Positions 15,777-23,903 of a stretch of 52,035 bases of DNA are shown one piece after another (the stretch's first letter is position 1; each line of letters begins with the position of its first letter). The translations under genes were made by a program, and so were the position numbers. The notes under the pieces were generated by a model. It saw only the letters and a program-made list of their open reading frames with translations, did no database searches and had not been told where the DNA came from. This DNA comes from Actinomycetota bacterium (GTDB taxonomy: Bacteria > Actinomycetota > Acidimicrobiia > Acidimicrobiales > JAJPHE01): contig DAHUYE010000089.1 in the NCBI GenBank assembly GCA_027315345.1, forward strand, positions 1 to 52,035, in the 5' to 3' direction.

Positions 15777-17095
15777 GGCTGCCTCTCATCGGGCGGCGCA
15801 ACGGTCGGGAGGGGCCGGACCGGGCGGACGGGGGAGGCACCTTCGCCGCTCTGGGGGTGCGCAACTACAAGTTCTACTTCTACGGCCAGATCGTGTCGGT
15901 GTCGGGAACCTGGATGCAGTCCCTGGCCCAGATGTGGCTGGTCCTGGAGCTGACCCACAACGGGGTCTGGCTGGGCCTGGTCACCGCCACCCAGTTCCTG
16001 CCCATGATGCTGTTCGGCCCCTACGGGGGGCTGATAGCCGACCGGGTGGACAAGCGGAAGATGCTCCTCTTCACCCAGTCGGCGGCCGGCACCCTGGCCC
16101 TGGTCCTCGGCCTTTTGACCATCACCCACTCGGTGCATCTCTGGATGGTCTTCGCCCTGGCCTTCGGCCTGGGTTGTGTGAACACGGTGGACAACCCGAC
16201 CCGGCAGGCCTTCGTGATGGAGATGGTGGGGGCGGGGATGATCACCAACGCCGTTACCCTCAACAGCGTCGTCATCAACGGAGCCCGCATCGTGGGCCCG
16301 GCCATAGCCGGTGTGCTGATCGGCACAGTGGGAGTGGGGCCCTGTTTCATCATCAACGCCGCCTCCTACCTGGCCGTGATCCTTGGGTTGTTCCTGATGC
16401 GGCCCCATGAGTTGCTCCCGGTGGACAAGGTCGTGCGGGCCAAAGGCCAGCTCATGGACGGGCTGCGCTACGCCTGGAAGACGCCGGCCCTGCGCACGCC
16501 CCTGCTGCTGGTGACCGTGGTCGGGACGCTGGCCTACAACTTCACCGTCACCCTGTCGCTGCTGTCGAGCCGGACCTTCCACGCCGGGGCCAGCGGGTTC
16601 GGGATCATGACTTCCTGCATGGGCGCCGGCGCCGTGGTCGGCGGGCTGATCACCGCCTCCCGGAGCCGCCCCACGGGCAAGCGCCTGGTGGCGGTGTCCT
16701 TCGCCCTCGGAATCACGTTGTTGACCTGCGCGGTCATGCCGGTCTATCCCGCCGAGCTGGCGGCCCTGGTCCTCATGGGGGTGGCCAACATCGGCTTCAT
16801 CGCCACCGCCAACACCACTCTGCAGCTGGCCTCGGCCCCGGAGATGCGGGGACGGGTCATGGCCCTCTACGGCGTGGCCTTCCTGGGGACGACACCGATC
16901 GGCGGGCCGCTGGTGGGTTGGATCTCCCAGGTGGCCGGACCCCGGACCGGGATCGGCGTGGGTGGCGTCGCCTGCGTCTTGGCGGCGGCGGCCCTGCCTT
17001 CGCTCACCGGGGTGCGCCTGCCCTGGCGGCGCAGCCGGGGCGATGAGGTCGTGCTCAGCGTGCCGGCCCCGGAGGAGACGGTGGGCGCCATCTGA
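15773..17095 (+). CDS. MFS exporter (DHA3/EntS type)
   Basis: The protein has 440 residues and about 12 hydrophobic segments. ALGVRNYKFYFYGQIVSVSG and MQSLAQMWLVLELT at the start, and PYGGLIADRVDKRKMLLFTQ with the conserved loop 2-3 DRxDKR pattern, are typical of the DHA3 drug/siderophore exporter branch. The TTG start overlaps the MarR stop; no better start lies downstream before the first membrane segment. It likely exports the ligand sensed by the MarR protein. The short basic N-terminus (RLPLIGRRNGREGP) is cytoplasmic. Confidence 0.88.
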   Translation: MRLPLIGRRNGREGPDRADGGGTFAALGVRNYKFYFYGQIVSVSGTWMQSLAQMWLVLELTHNGVWLGLVTATQFLPMMLFGPYGGLIADRVDKRKMLLFTQSAAGTLALVLGLLTITHSVHLWMVFALAFGLGCVNTVDNPTRQAFVMEMVGAGMITNAVTLNSVVINGARIVGPAIAGVLIGTVGVGPCFIINAASYLAVILGLFLMRPHELLPVDKVVRAKGQLMDGLRYAWKTPALRTPLLLVTVVGTLAYNFTVTLSLLSSRTFHAGASGFGIMTSCMGAGAVVGGLITASRSRPTGKRLVAVSFALGITLLTCAVMPVYPAELAALVLMGVANIGFIATANTTLQLASAPEMRGRVMALYGVAFLGTTPIGGPLVGWISQVAGPRTGIGVGGVACVLAAAALPSLTGVRLPWRRSRGDEVVLSVPAPEETVGAI

Positions 17096-17130
17096 GCCGG
17101 TGGCGGTGGGAGCTGTTCGCACCTCGCGCT

Positions 17131-17136
17131 TAGCCT
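17131..17136 (+). promoter_or_regulatory. -10 element of the ECF transporter operon
   Basis: TAGCCT is followed by TGG, ATG, GTG. With the usual six-base gap the transcript would begin at the GTG (17143) rather than the ATG (17140). Confidence 0.4.
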
Positions 17137-17139
17137 TGG

Positions 17140-18495
17140 ATGGTGCGCCTCCCCCGTTCCGCCGGACCGCTCAGTTCCGCGGAGCTGGCCGAGGCCGCCG
17201 TCCTGGGGGACCTGACCGTCGCCCTCCTGTTCCTGGGCTGGCTGCTGCCCCTGGGCCCGGTCATCGAGGTCCTCTCCGTGGCTCCCATGGCCGCTTTGGC
17301 CTACCGCCGGCGGCTCCGGGCCGTGGTCGGGGCCGGCCTGGCCTCCAGTTCGGTGGCCTTCCTGCTGGGCGGGGTCAATCTGTGGAGCATCTGTCTGGTG
17401 GTGACCGATCTCGGCTTCGTGATCGGTCTGGCCATGCGCCGCCAGTGGGGCGTGGTCCGCCTCCTGCTCTGCGGGATGGTGGTGTGGTCCCTGGTGGCCG
17501 GGGTGACCATGGGCCAGCTCCTTGTCTTCGCCAGCTTCCGCAAATTGGCCTTCGACCAGATCCGCAACTCCTGGCACGGAATCCGCCGCATCCTGTCGAC
17601 CCTGTTCACCTGGTTCCCCGGCATCGGGGCCATCGAACGGGGCGGAGACCGCGGTGTGAACTGGATGATCTCCCACTGGTGGGGGATCATCCCGGCCGGG
17701 GAGGTGCTCCTGGTCCAAGGCGTCCTCCTGGCCGCCTGGCGCATATCCCGCCCGACCATCCGTTCCCTGGAGCGCTCGATGGGCCAGCCGGAGTTCGGGC
17801 CGCCGGAGTTCGGGCCGCCGGAGCCGGCCGGGTCGGTGGCGCAGGGCGCGCCGGCCGTCCCCGCGCCGGTGCCGGTCCACTTCGATGACGTGTCGTTCCG
17901 CTACCCCGGCGCCGACGCCTACGCCCTGTCCGGTGTCGACCTTGACGTCCCCGAGGGCGTCTACGTGGCCGTGGTCGGGAGCAACGGTTCGGGTAAGTCG
18001 ACCCTGGCCCGGATCACGGCCGGCATGCTGAGCCCGGAGGGCAGCGTCACCCGGCCCGGGACGGTGGGTCTGGGCCGGCCCGGGGGCACGGCGGTGGTGT
18101 TCCAGCGGCCCGAGAGCCAGGTCCTGGGGGTAAGGGTCCGGGACGACGTGGTGTGGGGCATGGACCCGGCCCACGCCGCCTCCATCGACGTGGCCGGGGT
18201 GCTGGACCGGGTCGGCCTGGCCGGCATGGAGGAGGAGGAGACCTCGACTCTCTCCGGGGGCCAACTCCAGCGCCTGGCCATTGCTTCGGCCCTGGCCCGT
18301 CACCCCCATCTGCTGGTGTCGGACGAGTCGACCAGCATGCTCGACCCGGCCGGCCGCCGGCAGGTGGCCGATCTGCTCGTCTCCCTGGCCGGAGAGGACG
18401 GCCTGACCGTGCTGCATGTGACCCACCGACCCGAGGAGGCGGCCGCCGCCACCACCGTGGTGAGGGTCGACGCCGGAACGGTCAGCGTGGCGTGA
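17140..18495 (+). CDS. ECF transporter fusion: membrane S-like domain plus EcfA ATPase
   Basis: The protein has 451 residues. Residues 1-215 are hydrophobic with five to six segments (LTVALLFLGWLLPLGPVIEV, CLVVTDLGFVIGLAM, LLLCGMVVWSLVAGVTMG, GEVLLVQGVLLAAW) and resemble DUF2232-type substrate-binding subunits. A linker with the repeat PEFGPPEFGPPEP follows. From about residue 245 there is a full ABC ATPase: GSNGSGKST, VVFQRPESQVLG (Q-loop of EcfA), LSGGQLQRLAIASAL and LLVSDESTSMLD. It uses ATP to drive vitamin or metal uptake together with EcfA2 and EcfT, which follow with overlapping codons. The substrate is unknown. The start may be GTG 17143. Confidence 0.85.
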   Translation: MVRLPRSAGPLSSAELAEAAVLGDLTVALLFLGWLLPLGPVIEVLSVAPMAALAYRRRLRAVVGAGLASSSVAFLLGGVNLWSICLVVTDLGFVIGLAMRRQWGVVRLLLCGMVVWSLVAGVTMGQLLVFASFRKLAFDQIRNSWHGIRRILSTLFTWFPGIGAIERGGDRGVNWMISHWWGIIPAGEVLLVQGVLLAAWRISRPTIRSLERSMGQPEFGPPEFGPPEPAGSVAQGAPAVPAPVPVHFDDVSFRYPGADAYALSGVDLDVPEGVYVAVVGSNGSGKSTLARITAGMLSPEGSVTRPGTVGLGRPGGTAVVFQRPESQVLGVRVRDDVVWGMDPAHAASIDVAGVLDRVGLAGMEEEETSTLSGGQLQRLAIASALARHPHLLVSDESTSMLDPAGRRQVADLLVSLAGEDGLTVLHVTHRPEEAAAATTVVRVDAGTVSVA

Positions 18496-19208
18496 TCGAG
18501 CTCCGTGGCGTCGGCCACGTCTACTCCCCCCGGACCCCCTGGGCCCGCCGGGCCCTGGAGGGGATCGACATCGATGTCGGCGTCGGTCAGGGCCTGTTGA
18601 TCGTGGGGGCCAACGGCTCCGGCAAGTCCACCCTGGCCTGGATCCTGGCCGGGTTGACGGTGCCGACGGAGGGGACGGCCAGCCTGTCGGGCCAGCCCCT
18701 GGACCGGGCCGGGCCCAAGGTGGCCGTCTCCTTCCAGCACGCCCGGCTCCAGCTGTTCCGCTCCACGGTCGGTTCGGACGTGGCCTGGGGCCGGGGGGTG
18801 GAGGAGGCCGATGTCGATCCGGCCCTGATGGCGGTCGGCCTGGACCCGGGCGAGGTCCGGAACCGGCGGATCGATGAGCTTTCCGGAGGTCAGCAGCGCC
18901 GGGTGGCCCTGGCCGGACTGCTGGCCCGTCGTCCCGAACTGCTGGTGCTGGACGAGCCCTTTGCCGGCCTCGACCACGAGGGCCGGGAGACCCTGGTGGG
19001 TGTCCTGGGGCGGGTGCGGGCCAACGGCCTGGCCGTGGTGGTGGTGTCCCATGACTACGAGGACGCCGAGGAGTTTGCCGATCGGGTGGTGGCCCTGGAG
19101 GGGGGAAGGATCGCCATGGATGTCGGGGTCAGGGAGGGCATGGCCCGGCTGACGGAGCGGGACGCCCCGCCGGCGCCGCCAGCAGCGCGGCGGAAGGCCC
19201 GGCAGTGA
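18492..19208 (+). CDS. ECF transporter ATPase (EcfA2-like)
   Basis: The protein has 238 residues. GANGSGKST (Walker A), VSFQHARLQLFRSTV (the Q-loop region that contacts EcfT), LSGGQQRRVALAGLL (signature) and LLVLDEPFAGLD (Walker B) are all intact. The C-terminus is a short Pro/Ala/Arg tail. The GTG start overlaps the stop of the preceding fusion protein (GTGA), so the two ATPases are made in a coupled way, as expected for a heterodimeric motor. Confidence 0.9.
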   Translation: MIELRGVGHVYSPRTPWARRALEGIDIDVGVGQGLLIVGANGSGKSTLAWILAGLTVPTEGTASLSGQPLDRAGPKVAVSFQHARLQLFRSTVGSDVAWGRGVEEADVDPALMAVGLDPGEVRNRRIDELSGGQQRRVALAGLLARRPELLVLDEPFAGLDHEGRETLVGVLGRVRANGLAVVVVSHDYEDAEEFADRVVALEGGRIAMDVGVREGMARLTERDAPPAPPAARRKARQ

Positions 19209-20074
19209 CCGCCACCGAGAGCCCCACCCGGGGGGGCCCGGCCCGGCCGTCGCGGTCCTCGCGACCCGAGCCCCGGCGGGCGTCGCGACGCCGGGGCCCG
19301 ACCGTCACCGAGGTCAACCTGTTCCGCTACGTGCCGGTGGACAGCCCACTGCACCGCCTCTGGCCCGGCACCAAGGTCTCGGCCCTGATCGGGGTCGGCA
19401 TAGCCGTGTCGCTCCGCCCCACCTGGGCCGGGGAGGGGATCGTCCTGGCCCTGCTGGTTCTGGGCATGGTGGTGGGCCGGATCCCCTTCGGGGCCCTGCC
19501 CCGCTTCCCCCGCTGGTTCTGGATCGGGGTGGTTATCACGGCGGTGGCCCCGGCCCTCTCGGGCGGCTCGCCCTATCTCCACCTCGGCGCCAGCCGCATC
19601 GGCCTGGGCGGATTCGATGAGTGGGCCCGCTTCAGCCTCCTGGTCATCGTCCTGATCGGATCGACCGCCCTGGTGGGCTGGACGACGCGGGCCGCCGACC
19701 TGGCCCCGGCCCTGGCCACCCTGGCCACCCCCGCCCGGCTGGTCCGGGCCCCGGTGGACGAGATGGTGGTGGTGGTGGCCCTGGCCGTGCGCTGCATGCC
19801 GCTGCTCATCGACGAGTTGCGCACCCTGTGGGCGGCCCGCCGGGTCCGCAACCCTCCCGAGCCGGACAGCTTCCGGGACATCGTGCGGGAGGTGCAGGAC
19901 ATCCTGGTCACCGCCCTGGTCAGCTCCACCCGCCGGGCAAGGGAGATGGCCGACGCCATCGACGCCCGGGGCGGAGTGGGCTCCATCCTGCGCAGCACGC
20001 CGGCCTGGCGCCCCGCCGAAGTGTCGGTCTGGATCCTGACCGCCGTCGCCATCACCGGCGTCGCCGTCGTCTGA
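19205..20074 (+). CDS. ECF transporter transmembrane subunit EcfT
   Basis: The protein has 289 residues. A basic, disordered N-terminal 35 residues (PSRSSRPEPRRASRRRGP) precede NLFRYVPVDSPLHRLWPGTK, the usual EcfT beginning. Several membrane segments follow (VSALIGVGIAVSL, IVLALLVLGMVVG, WIGVVITAVAPAL, FSLLVIVLIGSTALVG). The two cytoplasmic coupling helices with the Ala-Arg motif are seen as STRRAREMADAIDARGG. The GTG start overlaps the EcfA2 stop. It completes an apparently whole transporter in one operon. Confidence 0.9.
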   Translation: MTATESPTRGGPARPSRSSRPEPRRASRRRGPTVTEVNLFRYVPVDSPLHRLWPGTKVSALIGVGIAVSLRPTWAGEGIVLALLVLGMVVGRIPFGALPRFPRWFWIGVVITAVAPALSGGSPYLHLGASRIGLGGFDEWARFSLLVIVLIGSTALVGWTTRAADLAPALATLATPARLVRAPVDEMVVVVALAVRCMPLLIDELRTLWAARRVRNPPEPDSFRDIVREVQDILVTALVSSTRRAREMADAIDARGGVGSILRSTPAWRPAEVSVWILTAVAITGVAVV

Positions 20075-20143
20075 GTGGTGACGCGCCCGACCCACCCCGG
20101 GCTCCGGTCCGGCGGGTCGGACCGCCGTAGCCTGGTGGGCGGT

Positions 20144-21106
20144 ATGACCCGTCGGACCAGGCTCCGGGCCGCGCTGATCCTCAACGCCGCCCTGGTGGCG
20201 GGCGAGGCCGTGGCCGGAGTGCTGGCCCACTCCATGGGCCTGCTGTCCGAGGCCGGGCACAACCTCACCGATGTGGCCGGCCTGGTCCTGTCGCTGTTCG
20301 CCCTGCGCCTGACCCTGCGTCCGCCCACTCCCAGTCGTTCCTTCGGCTGGCACCGGTCGACCATCCTGGCCGCCCAGGGCAACGCCGCCGCCGTCATAGC
20401 CGTGGCCGTCCTGGTCGCCTACGGAGCCGTCAACCGCCTGCTGCATCCGCAGGTGGCCGACGGCGCCATCATGCTGGGCGTCTCCCTGGCCGCCCTGCTG
20501 ATCAACGGGGCGGCGGCGGTGATGCTCCACGAGCACGAGGCCGGCCACGGTGATCTCAACATGCGGGCCAACCTCTTGCACATGGCCGGGGACGCCGCCG
20601 CCTCGGGCGGTGTGGCGGTGGCCGGTGCCCTGGTGCTGACGCTCGGGACGCGCTGGGCCGATCCGGCCATTTCCCTGGTGGTTGCCGGGCTGATCGGGGT
20701 GCAGGCCGTCCAGCTGGTGCGGGAGAGTTCGGCCGTCCTGCTCGAATCGACACCGGTCGACATCGACATCGGCCGGCTGTCGCGGACGGCCCGAGAGGTC
20801 CACGGGGTCGAGGACATCCACGATCTGCACGTCTGGAGCCTGTCTTCGGAGGTGCGGGCCTTGTCCGCCCACCTCGTCCTGTCCGGCCATCCCACCCTGG
20901 AGGAGGCCCAGGCCACCGGTTCGGTCGTCAAGGCTGCCCTGGCCCGCAGTTTCGGGATCGCCCACGCCACCTTGGAGCTGGAGTGTGAGACCTGCCTGGA
21001 CGAAGCGGCCGTTCTACCCCATCTCGATCACGCTGACACCATTCACGCCGAGGCCGCCATGCGGGGCCACTTTCTGCACTCCTCCAGCGAGGGTGAGGGC
21101 TCGTGA
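20144..21106 (+). CDS. Cation diffusion facilitator (zinc/cobalt exporter)
   Basis: The protein has 320 residues from the chosen ATG (MTRRTRLRAALILNAALVAG). Six membrane segments are visible. Metal-site residues appear in LSEAGHNLTDVAGLVLSLFA (HxxxD) and NLLHMAGDAAASGGV (HxxxD). Between segments IV and V lies a short MLHEHEAGHGDLN loop. The C-terminal cytoplasmic domain has VEDIHDLHVWSLSSEV and ends with ATLELECETCLDE plus a His-rich tail, likely metal-sensing. It exports divalent cations by proton antiport. It follows the ECF operon by 69 bases in the same direction, so readthrough is possible. Confidence 0.9.
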   Translation: MTRRTRLRAALILNAALVAGEAVAGVLAHSMGLLSEAGHNLTDVAGLVLSLFALRLTLRPPTPSRSFGWHRSTILAAQGNAAAVIAVAVLVAYGAVNRLLHPQVADGAIMLGVSLAALLINGAAAVMLHEHEAGHGDLNMRANLLHMAGDAAASGGVAVAGALVLTLGTRWADPAISLVVAGLIGVQAVQLVRESSAVLLESTPVDIDIGRLSRTAREVHGVEDIHDLHVWSLSSEVRALSAHLVLSGHPTLEEAQATGSVVKAALARSFGIAHATLELECETCLDEAAVLPHLDHADTIHAEAAMRGHFLHSSSEGEGS

Positions 21107-21143
21107 AGGCCACCCCCTCTTAGGAACTTCGGGGGCTGGTCTG

Positions 21144-21149
21144 TAGCCT
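21144..21149 (+). promoter_or_regulatory. -10 element of the discoidin-type kinase gene
   Basis: TAGCCT, six bases and GTG: the leaderless pattern that fixes the start of the following kinase gene. Confidence 0.45.
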
Positions 21150-21155
21150 GGCTCG

Positions 21156-22583
21156 GTGCAAACCGGCACCGAAGCGCCCCGGATTGTCGCGGGCCGGTAC
21201 CGGCTCGACGGCCTTATCGCCAGTGGCGGGATGGCCGAGGTGTGGCGCGCCCACGATGACCTTCTCGACCGGCAGGTGGCCGTAAAAGTCCCCCTCGGGC
21301 CGCTGCGTCTGCGCCCGGAGTTCATGGAACGCTTCCGCCAGGAGGCGGTGGCGGCGGCCCGGCTCAACCACCCGCGCGTGGTCCGCGTCTACGACACGGG
21401 CAGTGATCCCGACCTCGGGGCCTTCATCGTCATGGAGCTGGTGGACGGACCCAGCCTCAAGTCCGTCATGGCCGAACGCCGCCTCAGCACCGAGCAGGCG
21501 GTGGAGCTGACCGCCGATGTGGCCGGGGCCCTCGACTTCGCCCATCGGGCCGGGGTCGTGCACCGGGATATCAAGCCGGCCAATGTCCTGGTGGCGCCGG
21601 ACGGCCCCAAGGTGGCCGACTTCGGGATCGCCAAGGGAGGCGCCCGCAGTTCGGACATGACCGAGACCGGGATCACCCTCGGCACGGCCCGCTATCTCTC
21701 CCCCGAGCAGGTGGAGGGCAAGGTCCTCGACCCCCGCTCGGACGTGTACTCCCTGGGGGTCGTCCTCTACGAGATGCTCTGTGGCCAGGCCCCTTTTGAC
21801 GCTGACACCGATCTGGCCCTCGCCCTCAAGCACGTGACCGCCGACGCCACCCAGCCCACCCGGTGCGATCCGAGCCTGCCGGCCTGGTTGGACGAGGTGG
21901 TCATGAAGGCGCTGGCCAAGAACCCCGATGACCGCTACGCCTCGGCGGCCGAGTTCCGCCGGGCCCTCCTGGCCAAACCCGGGGCTGTCCGGCCCGACCG
22001 CAACCGCTTCTGGCTGCTGGGGGCGCTGGGGGCGCTGGGGGCGGCCATCGTGGTGGTGGCGGCCGTGGTGGGCCTGGTCAGCGCCCGCCTGGGTGACAAC
22101 CATGGCAAGACGGTCTCATCGACGGCGGTGACCGCCCCCGGCCAGTCCTCGGTGCAGCTCCCGGTGGCGGCCGCCCACTCCTTCAACCCACCCCCGGGGT
22201 CCGGCACCGAACACGAGGAACTGGTGGGCAACCTGATCGACGGTAACCCGGCCACCGAATGGCACACCGAGCACTACGCCAACGCCAACTTCGGGAACCT
22301 CAAGGGCGGCGTCGGCGTGTACCTGCAGCTGCGGTCGGCCACCGAGGTGGGAGACCTGGTGATCTCCAGCCCGGACACCGGCTGGAACTTCCAGATATAC
22401 GAGTCCAACTCGGCCCCGGCCACCCTGGCCGGGTGGGGTACCTCGGTCGCTCATGGGACGGTCAACTCCGCCACCACCTCGGTCGCCCTGGGCGGCCACA
22501 AGACCGGCTACGTACTGGTATGGATCACCCACCTCCCCCCCTCCGACGAAGTCAGCATCGGAGAGCTTTCGCTGTTCTCCTGA
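21156..22583 (+). CDS. Membrane Ser/Thr protein kinase with discoidin-like exterior
   Basis: The protein has 475 residues. The kinase domain (about 10-270) has GGMAEVWRA, VAVKVPL, VVHRDIKPANVLV (catalytic HRD with Asp and Asn), ADFGIAK and TARYLSPEQVEG. One membrane helix (FWLLGALGALGAAIVVVAAV) follows near residue 290. The exterior part (VAAAHSFNPPPGSGTEHEEL, LIDGNPATEWHTE, VGDLVISSPDTGWNFQIYES) resembles the discoidin / F5-8 type C jelly-roll found after the membrane helix of some actinobacterial kinases and MviN-type proteins. It may sense cell-wall glycans. Its 3' end overlaps the convergent comF-like gene by about 30 bases. Confidence 0.88.
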   Translation: MQTGTEAPRIVAGRYRLDGLIASGGMAEVWRAHDDLLDRQVAVKVPLGPLRLRPEFMERFRQEAVAAARLNHPRVVRVYDTGSDPDLGAFIVMELVDGPSLKSVMAERRLSTEQAVELTADVAGALDFAHRAGVVHRDIKPANVLVAPDGPKVADFGIAKGGARSSDMTETGITLGTARYLSPEQVEGKVLDPRSDVYSLGVVLYEMLCGQAPFDADTDLALALKHVTADATQPTRCDPSLPAWLDEVVMKALAKNPDDRYASAAEFRRALLAKPGAVRPDRNRFWLLGALGALGAAIVVVAAVVGLVSARLGDNHGKTVSSTAVTAPGQSSVQLPVAAAHSFNPPPGSGTEHEELVGNLIDGNPATEWHTEHYANANFGNLKGGVGVYLQLRSATEVGDLVISSPDTGWNFQIYESNSAPATLAGWGTSVAHGTVNSATTSVALGGHKTGYVLVWITHLPPSDEVSIGELSLFS

Positions 22584-23343
22584 CCGGCCCGCAGTGTTCG
22601 TCCCACCAGGCCCCGCTGGGCCGGCCGGGACGGGCGGTGACGATCCGGCCCAGCACGGCTATCCCCACCACCGTGGCCCCGCCCAGTGCCAGGGCCGAGG
22701 CGGCGCTCTGGGCCCGGGCGCCGGTGGTCCAGGTGTCATCCACCAACAGCACCCGAAGGCCGCCGACGCCGCCGGCCGTGACGGCAGCCGTGCCGGCGCC
22801 GTAGTCCCCGGTCACATCGGCGGCCACCCTGAAGACTTCGTCATCGGCCCTCCGGTGGCCCACCCGCCCCGCCCCGGCCCCGGGCCCGAGCAGCCCGGGC
22901 GCCAACTGGGGCGCCAGCCAGGCCGACCGGGCCAGGGCGGCCTCCAGGGGATGGGGTCCCTCCCGGCCGGCGGTGGAGGGGATCACGGCCAGAACGTCCC
23001 AGCCCTCCGGGGCCAGCCCGGGCCCGGCCCGCCACAGGAAGCGCCCGGCCAGGGCCGCCACCCGCTCTCCCAGGACCGCCCGGGTCCGGGCCGCTCCGTC
23101 CTTGTAGTCCCGCAGCAGGGTGTGCAGGGGAGCTCCAGCCCGGTACACACACATGACCTCCACCCGACCACAGGGATGGGACACCTGGCTCATGGTGAGG
23201 CCGCAGGGATAACAGACGGCGTAGCCGGGCCGGGCCCAGCCCCGGCACACCGAGCAGACCCCGGGCCCGGCCGGCGGGGTGGACGGGGCCAGACCCGGGA
23301 GCGAAGCCGCCGTCCGAACCGCCCAGGCGATGGAGCCCTCCAT
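22552..23343 (-). CDS. ComF-family phosphoribosyltransferase-like protein
   Basis: The protein has about 263 residues. An N-terminal zinc knuckle (VCSVCRGWA then AVCYPCG) and a later CGRVEVMC are followed by LHTLLRDYKDG, DVLAVIPSTAGREG and the PRPP-loop motif RVLLVDDTWTTGARAQSAA. ComF proteins act in uptake of DNA in competent bacteria; the actinobacterial role is less clear. The motif has DDTWTTG in place of the common DDVxTTG, so activity may be altered. The ATG at 23343 has a TACCGT hexamer seven bases upstream; a GTG at 23385 is the alternative. It is probably linked to the PaaI gene just upstream on the same strand. Confidence 0.8.
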   Translation of the reverse strand: MEGSIAWAVRTAASLPGLAPSTPPAGPGVCSVCRGWARPGYAVCYPCGLTMSQVSHPCGRVEVMCVYRAGAPLHTLLRDYKDGAARTRAVLGERVAALAGRFLWRAGPGLAPEGWDVLAVIPSTAGREGPHPLEAALARSAWLAPQLAPGLLGPGAGAGRVGHRRADDEVFRVAADVTGDYGAGTAAVTAGGVGGLRVLLVDDTWTTGARAQSAASALALGGATVVGIAVLGRIVTARPGRPSGAWWDEHCGPVRRTAKALRC

Positions 23344-23350
23344 GGCGGCG

Positions 23351-23356
23351 ACGGTA
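23351..23356 (-). promoter_or_regulatory. -10 element of the comF-like gene
   Basis: TACCGT on the minus strand with a seven-base gap to the ATG at 23343 supports the shorter comF reading frame. Confidence 0.35.
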
Positions 23357-23398
23357 GGGCCCGCCTGTGACCGCCGGGTCGTCACCGGCCCCTGGCGT

Positions 23399-23824
23399 CT
23401 ACTCCTCGGCCCGGTGGAGGAGAAAGGTGGCCGTGCATTTGCTCACCAGGTCACCGGCCGAGTCGGTGATCCGGGACTCGGCCCAGGCCACCTGGCGGGC
23501 TACCCGGACGACATCGCCCCGCAGTAGGTAGTGCTCGCCTTTTTTGGCCTGGCGCAGGTACTCGCACTTCATCTCCAGGGTGGCCCGGGTCCGGTCCCGG
23601 CCGGGCAGGCCGGAGTTGATGGCGAAGTTGATGGCGGCGTCGAGGAGGATGCTGTGAACGCCGGCCTGGACGAAGCCATGGGGGTTGCAGGCCAGGTCGG
23701 TGGGGTCCCAGGTGGCCGAGGCCCATCCGCCCCCCTCCCCACCGAAGCCGTCGAAGGCGCCGCCGATGGCCTCGATGATCGGCATTCCGCCGTCCCCCAG
23801 CCAACGCGACATGTCCCGGGCCAT
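23399..23824 (-). CDS. PaaI-type hotdog-fold thioesterase
   Basis: The protein has about 141 residues. FVQAGVHSILLDAAINFAIN corresponds to the catalytic helix region of PaaI-type enzymes, preceded by DLACNPHGFV (the HGG-like turn is HGF here). RATLEMKCEYLRQAKKGEHY and VAWAESRITDSAGDLVSKCT are the central strands. It would hydrolyse acyl- or aryl-acyl-CoA in the cytoplasm. It is divergent from a thiolase gene, which fits a shared CoA-ester pathway. Starts at 23860 (TTG) and 23824 (ATG) both lack a ribosome site; the ATG gives the usual family length. Confidence 0.78.
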   Translation of the reverse strand: MARDMSRWLGDGGMPIIEAIGGAFDGFGGEGGGWASATWDPTDLACNPHGFVQAGVHSILLDAAINFAINSGLPGRDRTRATLEMKCEYLRQAKKGEHYLLRGDVVRVARQVAWAESRITDSAGDLVSKCTATFLLHRAEE

Positions 23825-23862
23825 GACACGCAGATTTGCTGCTCCGCACCCGTGGCGCAAGA

Positions 23863-23880
23863 CTTGACCGCACAGTCAAG
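23863..23880. promoter_or_regulatory. Operator-like inverted repeat between thioesterase and thiolase
   Basis: CTTGAC, six bases, GTCAAG: a perfect inverted repeat midway between two divergent genes of CoA-ester metabolism. Each arm also contains a TTGAC -35-like core, one per direction. A shared regulator binding here is plausible; which one cannot be said. Confidence 0.4.
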
Positions 23881-23903
23881 ACGATTTCGAGGAGCATTCA
23901 CAC

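Noticed and set aside
19055-20965. 636-residue minus-strand protein
   Set aside because: It is a GC-rich shadow over EcfT and the cation transporter; composition is dominated by Gly, Gln, His and Arg, and no domain is seen.
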